DNA of 64,000 bases. It comes from Terriglobus roseus DSM 18391 (GTDB lineage: Bacteria > Acidobacteriota > Terriglobia > Terriglobales > Acidobacteriaceae). Every line of letters starts with the position of its first letter. Position 1 is the stretch's first letter. Under the pieces are notes generated by a model. That model did no database searches. It was not told the DNA's origin and worked only from the letters and a program-made list of their open reading frames with translations. Of this stretch, positions 23,626-33,024 are shown piece after piece. The DNA is taken from positions 1,922,001 through 1,986,000 of the forward strand of contig NC_018014.1 of the NCBI RefSeq assembly GCF_000265425.1, written 5' to 3'. The translations under genes were made by a program, and so were the position numbers.

Positions 23626-26295
23626 ATGCGTTTGGCGATAGCAGCAGCAATGGTTTCCGCGACTCTGGGCGTTCAGGCGCAACAGTGCGCGACCCATTCA
23701 GGGCGCGTCTCTGGTGAAGTGCGAGACACCACGGGAGCACTTATCGTTGGCGCCGTCGTCGCAGTGGACGCTGGCGATCCTGTCAGAACGGACAAGCAGG
23801 GACGCTTTGATTCGGCCTGCGTCGTCGATGGATCGCACACCGTCTCCATCGAAGCGGACGGCTTTGAGGCAGTCGTGGAACAGGCGCAGGTAGGTGTCGG
23901 CGCGCACATGCTGGCCACGAAGCTGAAGCCATCGTCGGTGGTAGCTGTTGTCGATGCGGTCAATGCCAGCGGCGTGGACAGCGAGGATGTCGCTGGCTCG
24001 AGGACGCTCCAAGCCAACGACCTGAAGCAGCTGGCCGACGATCCCGATGAGTTCGCACGTCAACTACAGGTGTTAGCCGCCGCGGCCGGTGGCGCGCCGG
24101 GGCAGGCCATCATTACGGTGGATGGATTTCAGAACAGCGGCAGCATCCCGCCGAAGTCAGCTATCGCCTTCATCCGCGTCAACCCAGACCTGTTCTCGTC
24201 AGAGTATGAGCGCCCTCCTTATCAGGGTGGCCGCGTCGAGATCTTCACCAGGCCCGGCCAAAGCAGGCTGCACGGAGCACTCTTCACGACGCAAAGCACT
24301 GGCTTCCTCAATGCAAAGGACCCGTTCGCCCTCAGTCGTGCTGCCATTGGTAAACAGCGTTATGGCTTTGAGCTGAGCGGTCCCATCCGAAAGAACAAGG
24401 CAGACTTTACGCTCGCTCTGGAGCATCGGCAGATCGACCAGTTCGCCGTGGTGAATGCGGTGTCGCTCGACGCAGCAGGAAACAACGTCAATGTGATTGC
24501 GAACGTCGCCACGCCACAGACGTTGTGGGAAGGAAGTGCACGTCTCGGGTGGATGCCGAACGTGAAGAACAACGTGACAACCACCTACTCGGCGAACGTG
24601 AACTCGCTGCACAATGTGGGCGTCGGCGGTACTGTACTTCAGCAGGCGGGCTATGACAGCCTGCAGCAGGAGCATGCCCTCCGCTTCACCGATCTTCAGA
24701 CTCTGTCCGCGCGCCTCGTCCATGAGAGCCGCATTGGCTACACGTGGCGCAATCGCGATGATGCCCCACAGAGCAGCGCACCATCGCTTGTAGTCGCAGG
24801 AGCATTCACCGGTGGAGGCGCCACAACACAGTTGTTGCGCAGCCATCAGCGTGATCTTGAGATGGACGACGACATCCTATACACGCGTGGCAAACACAGC
24901 ATGAAGGCCGGTGTGCAACTCCTGAACACCACGCTCAACGATTCGCTGCCGACAAATTTCAATGGCCAGTATGTCTTCGGCGGCGGCCCTGTGGGAACCA
25001 CGACGATCAGCGGACTGGAGCAGTATCGTCGCGCCCTGCTTGGTCTTCCGGGTGGTACGCCAACGCTATACACCGTCACGGACGGCAACGCTTCCATCTC
25101 GTTGAACCAGCTTCGTGTTGTGCTCTACGCGCAGGATCAGTGGAAGCTGCGACCGCGGCTTTCGCTTTCCTATGGCCTGCGTTACGCCGTGCAAAGTTCG
25201 CCGACCACGCTAAAAAATGCGGGACCACGGCTGGGTCTGGCATGGTCACCGGACAAAGCACAGCGCTGGGTGCTACATGCCCGCACAGGGCTTTTCTTCA
25301 GCCCGATCGACACGGCGACGGTCTTGGAGGCGAACCGCTTGGACGGTGTGCAGCAGCGGCAGATTCAGATCTACGGTCCCGTGTATGGGCAACCTCTCAC
25401 CACTGGCACGGCGACGATCACAACCGTGCGAGCACCCTTGCCCGAGTTGAGCCAGACGCCTTCGCTGCAGTCCCACATTGGTGTCGAGCATGAGTTCACA
25501 GGTCACTGGCATGCGCAGGCCAACCTTTACCTGGTGCGCGGGTGGGATCTTCTCCGTTCGCGCAACATCAACTCACCGCTGAACGGGCAGCCAAATGGAC
25601 CGCGGCCGTCGTCCGCCAACATCAACATCAATCAGTATCAGCAGACCGGAACGATCCACGGCAACGTCATGTTCCTTGGACTGGATCAGCACAGCCTGCG
25701 CCGTGTACAGATCTTTGCCGGTTACATCCGTATGGATCTGCGCACCAACGCGGACGCGGCGAACGCATATCCGCAGAGCAGTGCTTCGGACATCGGAGAG
25801 ACCGCACGTCCCTCGTGGCTTGCAACACACCACATCATCGCCTTCTCGAACATCACTCTGCCGAAAGGTCTTGCGCTGTCAACGCAGTTCGACGCGGCCA
25901 GCGGCAACCCTTACAACGTCACCACGGGCTTCGACGCTAATGGAGACGGCATCCTGAATGATCGTCCGCACTATGCGACCGGTGCCGAGAGCACCATCTA
26001 TCGCACATCCTTCGGCGCTCTGGCAGGTGCAGGTTCAGGACGATACCTTCAGCGGAACGCTGGTACGTTGCCGTGGAACATCCATCTCGACGCGAACCTC
26101 AGCCGAAGCTTTGCAATGCCGCATCGGCACGGCAGCGACGCAACCAACCTTGCTGTCAATCTTCGCTCTACGAACCTCCTTAATCGCACCAACGCAACCG
26201 CCGTCGGAGGTGTTCTGGGTTCGCCGCTCTTCGGCCGTGCCTACGCCGCCGATCCGGGGCGGCGCATAGAGCTTGGATTGCGCTACAGCTTCTAG
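23626..26295 (+). CDS. Oar-like TonB-dependent outer-membrane receptor
   Basis: An 889-residue outer-membrane protein. Signal peptide MRLAIAAAMVSATLGVQA-Q; then a carboxypeptidase-regulatory-like beta-sandwich (SGEVRDTTGALIVGAVVAVDAG...DKQGRFD...VSIEADGFE), a plug region (IITVDGFQNSG, FIRVNPDLFSSEYERPPYQGGRVEIFTRPGQ) and a large beta barrel ending in 'RRIELGLRYSF' with the C-terminal aromatic residue of barrel proteins. No classical TonB box is evident. Oar-like proteins are abundant in Acidobacteria and Myxococcus; substrates are mostly unknown. The ATG at 23626 is preceded by GGAGG. It is divergent from the DesKR-type pair and may be controlled through the palindromes between them. A small secreted-protein gene follows after 40 nt. 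Confidence 0.88.
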   Translation: MRLAIAAAMVSATLGVQAQQCATHSGRVSGEVRDTTGALIVGAVVAVDAGDPVRTDKQGRFDSACVVDGSHTVSIEADGFEAVVEQAQVGVGAHMLATKLKPSSVVAVVDAVNASGVDSEDVAGSRTLQANDLKQLADDPDEFARQLQVLAAAAGGAPGQAIITVDGFQNSGSIPPKSAIAFIRVNPDLFSSEYERPPYQGGRVEIFTRPGQSRLHGALFTTQSTGFLNAKDPFALSRAAIGKQRYGFELSGPIRKNKADFTLALEHRQIDQFAVVNAVSLDAAGNNVNVIANVATPQTLWEGSARLGWMPNVKNNVTTTYSANVNSLHNVGVGGTVLQQAGYDSLQQEHALRFTDLQTLSARLVHESRIGYTWRNRDDAPQSSAPSLVVAGAFTGGGATTQLLRSHQRDLEMDDDILYTRGKHSMKAGVQLLNTTLNDSLPTNFNGQYVFGGGPVGTTTISGLEQYRRALLGLPGGTPTLYTVTDGNASISLNQLRVVLYAQDQWKLRPRLSLSYGLRYAVQSSPTTLKNAGPRLGLAWSPDKAQRWVLHARTGLFFSPIDTATVLEANRLDGVQQRQIQIYGPVYGQPLTTGTATITTVRAPLPELSQTPSLQSHIGVEHEFTGHWHAQANLYLVRGWDLLRSRNINSPLNGQPNGPRPSSANININQYQQTGTIHGNVMFLGLDQHSLRRVQIFAGYIRMDLRTNADAANAYPQSSASDIGETARPSWLATHHIIAFSNITLPKGLALSTQFDAASGNPYNVTTGFDANGDGILNDRPHYATGAESTIYRTSFGALAGAGSGRYLQRNAGTLPWNIHLDANLSRSFAMPHRHGSDATNLAVNLRSTNLLNRTNATAVGGVLGSPLFGRAYAADPGRRIELGLRYSF

Positions 26296-26335
26296 CCCCA
26301 TAATCCTGTCACCCAAATCCTTAGGAGATTGCGCC

Positions 26336-27469
26336 ATGAATCGCTTCGCACACACGCTGACAATCGGACTGATTGCCTCTTTACTCGCAGCTCCACTGAC
26401 CGCGCAAACCATTGCTCCACCCACGACCGGGCTGCTGGTGCAATACCAGTACTGGCCCGTTCAATATGTCCAGTGGATTGGAACAGAGCTGCCCTACTCC
26501 ATGATTGAGTTGGACGTCGATGCGACTGCCAAGCAGCCCTTGTACAACGTCATCCTGACGGATCGTTCGAGCGGCAAGCGGATCGTGTATGCGAACTCCG
26601 ATGCACTGGTCGCGAACGCAAAGGCACAGGGAGAGGAAGCCTATCAAACGCAGATAGCCTTCGACGCGCCCGAGACTACAAACGTGGGTGCTACCTCCAC
26701 ACTTCGTCTCTCGCTGGTGGATGGCAAGCCGTTGCAGTGGCGCTTCGTACAAGGCTCCGACATCTCGGAACAGGGCGCCGGCCTGACACCGTTGCCGCAG
26801 GTGCCGGTCCCTGTCCTCGCTTACCGCGAACAGGCCGCAGTCGCGGGTGAGGGCACTGCGCTGCAGATCGGCGACAAAGTGAGTACCGCTGAAGTATGGA
26901 CAGAGATTTCGAAGCCACCTTACTTTGTTGCTTATCACGGTGCGATATCGCTGAGCGCGCACATGACTGTGTTGGTCCCAGGCAAGCAGACGTGGACCGT
27001 TGTGTCCGCACCGACCGATCTCAAGGCCGGCCAGTCGTGGGAGCTCGATGGCGACCACGGCAACCACCGCACTTTGCGCATCACCAGAGTAGAGGGCTCG
27101 AAGTTTGTCATCACTGGAAGCGACCGCTTCGCGACTCGGACAGCCTTCACCATGGACTGCAAACGAACAGGTGATAGCTGGTCGATCGACCGCGTGCGAT
27201 TTGCGCCCGCCGTGGATGGGGAGAAACACTTTCTCGCGATGACGTTCACTGTTCCACTTACTGGCAGCAGCGCGGCCAGCACGGTCGACATCAGTGTTGG
27301 GCGCAAAGCCAAAGTAGCGTCAGCGAACCTGGCGCTCTCCGGCTCACAAGAGGACCGCACCGTAACGCTGCGAATGCAGACCCCGACGTGGGCGAGGGGG
27401 AAGGGTTTGATAGAGGAGACGACTACTGACGCGGCTACTCTCACGACCGTATCGAAGCTCTCTCACTGA
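26336..27469 (+). CDS. Secreted protein of unknown function
   Basis: A 377-residue protein I do not recognise. A clear Sec signal peptide (MNRFAHTLTIGLIASLLAAPL, cleavage near TAQ-T) precedes a beta-rich sequence without membrane helices or a lipobox. Segments such as 'VQYQYWPVQYVQWIGTELPYSMIELDV' and 'TLRLSLVDGKPLQWRFVQGSD' suggest stacked beta strands, and the C-terminal half has alternating hydrophobic strands of an immunoglobulin-like or lipocalin-like kind. AGGAGA lies 7 nt before the ATG. It starts 40 nt after the receptor gene, so the two are probably one transcript and may act on the same envelope substrate. No catalytic motif was seen. Confidence 0.75.
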   Translation: MNRFAHTLTIGLIASLLAAPLTAQTIAPPTTGLLVQYQYWPVQYVQWIGTELPYSMIELDVDATAKQPLYNVILTDRSSGKRIVYANSDALVANAKAQGEEAYQTQIAFDAPETTNVGATSTLRLSLVDGKPLQWRFVQGSDISEQGAGLTPLPQVPVPVLAYREQAAVAGEGTALQIGDKVSTAEVWTEISKPPYFVAYHGAISLSAHMTVLVPGKQTWTVVSAPTDLKAGQSWELDGDHGNHRTLRITRVEGSKFVITGSDRFATRTAFTMDCKRTGDSWSIDRVRFAPAVDGEKHFLAMTFTVPLTGSSAASTVDISVGRKAKVASANLALSGSQEDRTVTLRMQTPTWARGKGLIEETTTDAATLTTVSKLSH

Positions 27470-27664
27470 AATCGTCAAGAAAGCGCTGTTGATGCATTGC
27501 GTTATGTTCGACAGCAAAAGAGAAGCCTACATCGACACGCGACGCTCAATCGTTTTTCCATATCGTCAAAGATTCTTTGCCGATATCGTCCGAAGCGAGA
27601 TGCAGAAGTGAAAAGCGCTCTCCGCATTTCTAGTAGCCGAGCGGATGCAAGATATCCTCTAAGG

Positions 27665-29212
27665 ATGTCACCTTCGTTTGAACTGAAGCGGCTCGTCACC
27701 GGCGCCCCCGGCCTTGATGACATCTTGTCGGGCGGGCTGCCTGCCGGTCAGATGTATCTGCTGGAAGGTAGTCCCGGCACCGGTAAGACGACGCTCGCCA
27801 TGCAGTTCATCCTGGAGGGCACGCGCAATGGCGAGCGTTGCCTTTACATCACTCTTTCGGAGCCGCGTACCGAGCTTGAGCTTTCACTCCGCTCGCATGG
27901 TTGGGATCCCGCTGACCTTCCCATCGCAGAGTTCGTCCCAGCGGAGGCCAGCCTTTCCGCCGAGCAACAGTACACTGTGTTCCATCCTAGTGAAGTGGAG
28001 TTGGCCGACACTGTTGAGAAGCTCGTCGCGACTCTGGATGAAGTCCAGCCGGACCGCCTCGTGATCGACTCCTTGTCGGAACTCCGTCTGCTCGCCTCAG
28101 ACAACATGCGTTACCGGCGGCAGTTGTTGGCACTTAAACAGTATTTCGCGGGTAAGTCGACAACGGTCCTTCTGTTGGATGACCTGACCGGCAATGGCCG
28201 AGACCTTCAACTTCACAGTATCGCGCACGGTGTCATACGGCTCGAAAAAATCAGCCGTTCCTACGGAGCGACCCGCAGACAAATTGAGATCGTAAAGTTG
28301 CGAGGATCAGGCTACCGCGAAGGCTTCCATGACTATGTAATCCAGCGCGGAGGTGTGGTGATCTTCCCGCGACTCGTCGCAGCAGAGCACGGTGAGAGCT
28401 TCGACGGCGAACGCATGGCCAGCGGACTTACCCAGCTGGACGCAATGTTTGGTGGCGGTATCGCTCGTGGATCTTCTACGCTTTTCACCGGGCCACCGGG
28501 TAGCGGCAAATCGACGCTCGCCATGCAATTTGCGTACGCTGCAGCAGCACGTGGTCAACGGTCAATCGTTTATACCTTCGACGAAGTATTACGCACCGCG
28601 AAAGACCGGGCCAACGCTCTTGGCATGCATGTCGACGTCGAGGTGGCGCGCGGCACGTTGTCCATCTCGCAGGTCGATCCCGCTGAGCTGTCGCCAGGGG
28701 AATTCATCCATGACATTCGCTCCGATGTCGAAGAGCACGATACCCGCGTTGTCGTCATCGATAGCCTGAACGGCCTGATGAACTCCATGCCTGGTGAGCG
28801 CGACCTTGTCATGCATCTACATGAGCTTTTGTCGTTCCTGAACCAGAAGGGCGTGATCACCCTGCTGGTACTTGCACAGCAGGGCTTGGTAGGCACCATG
28901 CACGCGCAGGTCGATGTCAGTTATCTCGCAGACACGGTCGTTCTAATGCGTTATTTCGAATCGAAGGGCGCCATACGTCAGGTAATCAGTGTCCTGAAGC
29001 AACGGGTGGGCGCGCATGAGCGGACGTTGCGAGAGTTGACGTTCGGGGCCAACGCGATCGAAGTTGGGGAGCCGCTGGTTAACTTCCAGGGCATCCTGAC
29101 AGGTGTGCCGCAAATGCTGTCAGAATCAGAGGCTGGCGGTAACGTCGCCTCGCCGCTTCACGGAACCATGTCATCAGTTGGCGGACCGCTTCCCGGCCAG
29201 GATGCCGTCTAA
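27665..29212 (+). CDS. KaiC-like double RecA-fold ATPase
   Basis: A 515-residue cytoplasmic protein with two tandem KaiC/RadA-type ATPase domains. Domain 1 (about 5-235): 'GLDDILSGGLPAGQMYLLEG' entry, Walker A SPGTGKTT, 'CLYITLSEPRTEL' with the catalytic Glu position, Walker B 'RLVIDSLSEL'. Domain 2 (about 245-490): 'LDAMFGGGIARGSSTLFTG', Walker A PPGSGKST, 'SIVYTFDEV', Walker B 'VVVIDSLNGL'. Each domain is normally built. There is no kaiA or kaiB nearby; such KaiC homologues in non-cyanobacteria are usually paired with sensor kinases, as here (next gene 39 nt downstream). The ATG at 27665 fits the domain start. Its role as a signalling ATPase is inferred. Confidence 0.92.
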   Translation: MSPSFELKRLVTGAPGLDDILSGGLPAGQMYLLEGSPGTGKTTLAMQFILEGTRNGERCLYITLSEPRTELELSLRSHGWDPADLPIAEFVPAEASLSAEQQYTVFHPSEVELADTVEKLVATLDEVQPDRLVIDSLSELRLLASDNMRYRRQLLALKQYFAGKSTTVLLLDDLTGNGRDLQLHSIAHGVIRLEKISRSYGATRRQIEIVKLRGSGYREGFHDYVIQRGGVVIFPRLVAAEHGESFDGERMASGLTQLDAMFGGGIARGSSTLFTGPPGSGKSTLAMQFAYAAAARGQRSIVYTFDEVLRTAKDRANALGMHVDVEVARGTLSISQVDPAELSPGEFIHDIRSDVEEHDTRVVVIDSLNGLMNSMPGERDLVMHLHELLSFLNQKGVITLLVLAQQGLVGTMHAQVDVSYLADTVVLMRYFESKGAIRQVISVLKQRVGAHERTLRELTFGANAIEVGEPLVNFQGILTGVPQMLSESEAGGNVASPLHGTMSSVGGPLPGQDAV

Positions 29213-29251
29213 GACTCTCATGGCGATCAAACGCAGTGTAGGAACCGCAGT

Positions 29252-31180
29252 ATGAGCATGGTGGTGCGAGTGATCGCACCCAGCGGTCGCGATGCAGAAT
29301 TAATCCTGGCCCTGCTGCGGCAGAACAGTATTGCTTCAGAGACCTGCACGGATCCTTTGCAGCTGCTGACTCGCGGTTATGACGTGGGTCCCATGTTGAT
29401 TGCGGAGGAGTCGCTGACGTCCGCTCTCATCGCGGCTCTGGCGCATTTTGTAAATACGCAGCCCTCGTGGTCTGATCTGCCGATCCTCATCTTGACGACA
29501 GTCGGAAGAGAGACCGAGCGTACACGCCGACTTGAGCGTGAGCGTCTTCCCATTGGTGCACCCATTCTTCTTGAGCGGCCCATCCGCACGGCAACACTGT
29601 TAAGCAGTGTGCAGGCTGCGGTCCGTGCGCGTAGCCGTCAATACCAGGTACGGGATGCGATCGCCGAGCGTGATCAAAACGCCGCCAGGTTGCGCGCCGA
29701 GCAGGAGACCTTACGCACGGTGCTCGACAGCATGCCGGTTGGTGTTGCTGTCGCACATGCGAACGGTGAAGTGGTCCTCACCAATGCCATGCTCGCGCAG
29801 ATTCTCAGGCATGAGGAGTTGCCGACACCGAATTTCATCGCATACAGCGATTGGGATACACGGCACGCAGACGGTAGGAAGTTGACGCCCGAAGATTACC
29901 CTTTAACACGCGCAATCCGGAGCGGCAGACCGGTGGCCGGTGAAGACTTCCTCTACCACCGCGGCGACGGCACAACCGCGTGGATTCGCCTCTCGGCCGC
30001 ACCAATTGTGGACGCAGAGGGCGAGATCCTGGGCGGTGTAACTGCGGTGATCGATGTCGATCAAGAACGCAAGGCAGCCGAAACATTGCGCCGCAGCGAA
30101 GAGCGCTTTCGCCTACTGATCGAGCAGGCGAGCGTCGGCATCGTCATCGGCGATCTTGGCGGTAGCCTCTCGTATATGAATCCCACACTCCTTCGAGCGC
30201 TCGGCTACACACACGAGGAGATGGAACAGGGAGTCATCCGGTGGGACGAACTCACACCGCCCGAGTATGCCGAGCTTGATCTGCAGGCGATCAAAGAACT
30301 TCAAACCGTCGGTGTCGCGCAACCCTATCAGAAGGTGTACGTCGCTCGCGACGGGCGCCGCATCCCACTCCTGCTTGGTGCTGTGCGTATCCCAGCGCAG
30401 GAAAAGACAGATCATGAAGAGATCGCAGTCTTCCTGACGGATCTCAGCTCTCAAAAGCAGGCTGAGGCAGCCCTCATTCAGAGTGAGAAGCTTGCCGCAG
30501 TTGGACGCCTCGCAGCTTCCATCTCGCATGAGATCAACAACCCCCTCGAAGCCGTGACCAACCTTCTCTACCTCGCTCGCAGCGAGCAGACAACGGCAGC
30601 CGGTCGCGAGTACATCGAGCAGGCATCGCAGGAACTTGCGCGTGTCTCGCAGATCGCAGGCCAGACCCTACGCTTCCATCGGCAATCGACGCGTCCGCGT
30701 TCCGTTACGCCGCGTGAGCTGATTGAACCAGTGCTAGCACTCTATGAAGGCCGGCTCCGCAACGCGCGCGTCCGCGCCATCTCGCAGCATCGCGGTGAAC
30801 CTGCATTCGTCTGTTATGAGGGGGATATTCGCCAGGTCCTCAATAACCTCGTCGGCAACGCGATCGATGCGATGCGTGGCGATGGCACGCTGCGCATTCG
30901 CAGTCGCGCTGCGACTGACCAGCGTACTGGACAGTCAGGCGTTCGCATCACCATCGCGGACACCGGTGGCGGCATGTCCGAGTCCACCCTCCAGCGCATC
31001 TTCGAACCCTTTTATACGACGAAGGGAATTCACGGAACCGGCCTTGGTCTCTGGATCTCACAAGGCATCGTCGAAAAGCACCATGGCCTTCTCCGTGCCC
31101 GCAGCAGGGAAGAGGGGGCACACATCGGCACCGTGTTTACACTCTTCTTACCGCTCGAGCCGGGAATGGAAGATCGTTAG
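29252..31180 (+). CDS. PAS-domain sensor histidine kinase with an N-terminal pseudo-receiver
   Basis: A 642-residue soluble kinase. Residues 1-125 resemble a receiver fold but lack the phospho-acceptor (the strand reads PMLIAEESL); a coiled-coil linker follows (about 125-155). Two PAS domains come next: about 155-275, ending 'GGVTAVIDVDQERKAAE', and about 280-400 (FRLLIEQASVGIVIGDLGG...). The HisKA box is 'AAVGRLAASISHEINNPLEAV' near residue 425, and the HATPase domain has 'QVLNNLVGNAIDAM', 'DTGGGMS', 'EPFYTTKGIHGTGLGLWIS'. AGGAA lies 7 nt before the ATG. No membrane segment is present. The adjacent KaiC-like ATPase is its probable partner; no cognate response regulator with an output domain is beside it. 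Confidence 0.92.
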   Translation: MSMVVRVIAPSGRDAELILALLRQNSIASETCTDPLQLLTRGYDVGPMLIAEESLTSALIAALAHFVNTQPSWSDLPILILTTVGRETERTRRLERERLPIGAPILLERPIRTATLLSSVQAAVRARSRQYQVRDAIAERDQNAARLRAEQETLRTVLDSMPVGVAVAHANGEVVLTNAMLAQILRHEELPTPNFIAYSDWDTRHADGRKLTPEDYPLTRAIRSGRPVAGEDFLYHRGDGTTAWIRLSAAPIVDAEGEILGGVTAVIDVDQERKAAETLRRSEERFRLLIEQASVGIVIGDLGGSLSYMNPTLLRALGYTHEEMEQGVIRWDELTPPEYAELDLQAIKELQTVGVAQPYQKVYVARDGRRIPLLLGAVRIPAQEKTDHEEIAVFLTDLSSQKQAEAALIQSEKLAAVGRLAASISHEINNPLEAVTNLLYLARSEQTTAAGREYIEQASQELARVSQIAGQTLRFHRQSTRPRSVTPRELIEPVLALYEGRLRNARVRAISQHRGEPAFVCYEGDIRQVLNNLVGNAIDAMRGDGTLRIRSRAATDQRTGQSGVRITIADTGGGMSESTLQRIFEPFYTTKGIHGTGLGLWISQGIVEKHHGLLRARSREEGAHIGTVFTLFLPLEPGMEDR

Positions 31181-31185
31181 TCGAC

Positions 31186-31235
31186 GAGCAAAGAAAAAGG
31201 CGGACGCGCGCTAAGTTGCAGCGACGAGTCCGCCT
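31186..31235 (-). terminator. Intrinsic terminator of the minus-strand cluster
   Basis: Arms AGGCGGAC/GTCCGCCT (31198-31205 and 31228-31235) enclose a 22-nt loop. On the minus strand the stem runs straight into TTTTTCTTT, 15 nt after the stop of the DUF606 gene, so it should end that transcript. Confidence 0.75.
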
Positions 31236-31249
31236 CGAACATGAAGCAC

Positions 31250-31702
31250 TCAGAACTTGGCGATCAGGCTGATCCCACCAACCAGCAGCAGGCTTCCCAC
31301 CACGCGTCCCGTGTTCAAGGGATGAGCCTGCATCCTGAACCAGCCGAAGTGGTCGATCAGCAGGGAAGAGATGAGTGCTGCGGTTACCGTGAACCCGACA
31401 AATGGGCCGGCGCCCACCTTATTCACCAACGTAAGTCCTGCATACACCTGAACAGCTCCCACCAGTCCACCGACTACCGCCCACCACGGCAGTTCCGCGA
31501 GATCATGCTGTGAAGGCAGCGGGTTAGGATGGATCAATGTTGCGCCGGCAAAGAAAAACGTAATCAGCGCAAACGAGATTGCCGAGGCAAGCCACGGGTT
31601 CACAACATGCTTATTCAGTTGACCGTTCATTGCCGCGCCGCAACTCTGAAGTGCGCCGCCCAGAATGATGAAAGGGATGATCCATCCGGCATTTGCGTTC
31701 AT
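31250..31702 (-). CDS. DMT-superfamily membrane protein, DUF606/YdcZ type
   Basis: A 150-residue protein with five hydrophobic helices. It matches the DUF606 (YdcZ) branch of the drug/metabolite transporter superfamily: 'GGALQSCGAAMNGQLNKHVVNPWLASAISF' opening, 'LPWWAVVGGLVGAVQVYAGLTLVNKVGAGPFVGFTVTAALISSLLIDHFG' region and a final 'GSLLLVGGISLIAKF'. Members are half-size and act as homodimers or paired subunits. The ATG at 31702 has AAGGAG 6 nt upstream. It lies 17 nt downstream of the ArsB-like permease gene and closes the minus-strand cluster before a terminator. The substrate is unknown. Confidence 0.88.
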   Translation of the reverse strand: MNANAGWIIPFIILGGALQSCGAAMNGQLNKHVVNPWLASAISFALITFFFAGATLIHPNPLPSQHDLAELPWWAVVGGLVGAVQVYAGLTLVNKVGAGPFVGFTVTAALISSLLIDHFGWFRMQAHPLNTGRVVGSLLLVGGISLIAKF

Positions 31703-31719
31703 AAGGCTCTCCTTGGTGC

Positions 31720-33024
31720 TTAGTGTTGACCTGTCATCATGTGCATCAGAAGCGCGCCGCCCAGAGCTGCAAATAAAGCCGCTGGCATCGCAACCATTCC
31801 AACCTTCAAAAACTTCCAAAAGCTGACATCAAGCTTCTCCCCGCCCGTCTCTGCACCGGAATCCTTACGAAGAGCAAGCAACCATAGGATCGTCGCCAGG
31901 GATCCAGTGACTGAAAGGTTCGGGCCCAAATCGACGCCAATCAGGACCGCATTCGCTATCAGACCTTTCGTGTGAGCAGCCTCGATTGTGCCGCCTGCAA
32001 TCAAACCCAAGGGCAGATTATTCACGATGTTATTAGCGATACCCACTGCGAATCCGACGACCATCGTGCCTGCGGTCTGCCCTAGATTGGAAGCCCACGT
32101 GAGCCATTGTTGTGTCAGCTTGAGCGCGCCTTGACTTTCGACAGCATCGACCATGATGAAGAGTCCAGCCACCAGCAGCAGCGTGCCCCAGCTAATCTCA
32201 CGCGCCAGCTTAAGAGGATTGCTCTTTGTCTTAATCGACACGATAGCGGTGATGACAAGCGCAGCCAGGCACGTCGGCAGACCAAGATCCCTCTTGAAAG
32301 CGGATGCCGTCAGGAGCACGCCAATCATCATGGCAAGCCCAGTAAGGACGAGTTTCCCGTTAGCACTCAGCGTTACATCGTCCACCTCGCACTCGATCTG
32401 CTTGGCGAGATCTTCGCGGAACAGAAATCGCATGACGATGTAGGTCACAACGATAGACAGCAGGGACGGGATGCCGAAATCGGCAAGCCACGTTCCGAGT
32501 GGTGGCATTCCGGTGTGAAAGACCACAAGGTTCGCGGGGTTCGAAATCGGCAAAACAAAGCTTGCAGCATTTGCGATCAGCGCACAGACGAACAAATACG
32601 GAAGTGGCGACACCTTCGCCTTTCGGACTGCGGTCAGAATGGCAGGTGTCAGCACAACTGCGGTTGCATCGTTTGACATGAAGATGGTGACGAGTGTCCC
32701 GACGCCATACACCAGCAGAAAGAGCCGCGAACAACTGCCTTTGGCGCCGCGTACCGCGACCGAGGCCACCCAGTCGAAGACGCCTTGTTCTCTCGCGAGC
32801 TCGCTCAGTAGCATCATGCCGATGAGGAACAGGTAGACATCACTTCCTTCTGCAACGGCCTTCCCGGCTAACTTCAGCGGCACCAGGCGCAGCACCACCA
32901 GTAGCAGCGCCCCGCCCGAGATCCACCAGACTTCCGGTATGCCACGCGGACGTGTCAGCATCAACGCAATGCTTATCGCAACGATCAACGGCAGGACAAT
33001 GTGTGCAATTTCTACGGGAATCAT
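31720..33024 (-). CDS. ArsB/NhaD-type (ion transporter superfamily) permease
   Basis: A 434-residue polytopic protein with about 11-12 helices in two repeats, typical of the ArsB/SLC13-like ion transporter superfamily. Conserved marks: 'FMSNDATAVVLTPAILTA' at the end of the first repeat, 'ANAASFVLPISNPANLVVF', and the matching second-repeat motif 'IANNIVNNLPLGLIAGG' plus 'GVDLGPNLSVTGSLATILWLLALRKD'. These are very like arsenite exporter ArsB. However, no arsR, arsC or arsA is present, so arsenite is not assured. The ATG at 33024 shares a TGATG with the stop of the metallophosphoesterase gene, so the two are coupled. Confidence 0.85.
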   Translation of the reverse strand: MIPVEIAHIVLPLIVAISIALMLTRPRGIPEVWWISGGALLLVVLRLVPLKLAGKAVAEGSDVYLFLIGMMLLSELAREQGVFDWVASVAVRGAKGSCSRLFLLVYGVGTLVTIFMSNDATAVVLTPAILTAVRKAKVSPLPYLFVCALIANAASFVLPISNPANLVVFHTGMPPLGTWLADFGIPSLLSIVVTYIVMRFLFREDLAKQIECEVDDVTLSANGKLVLTGLAMMIGVLLTASAFKRDLGLPTCLAALVITAIVSIKTKSNPLKLAREISWGTLLLVAGLFIMVDAVESQGALKLTQQWLTWASNLGQTAGTMVVGFAVGIANNIVNNLPLGLIAGGTIEAAHTKGLIANAVLIGVDLGPNLSVTGSLATILWLLALRKDSGAETGGEKLDVSFWKFLKVGMVAMPAALFAALGGALLMHMMTGQH

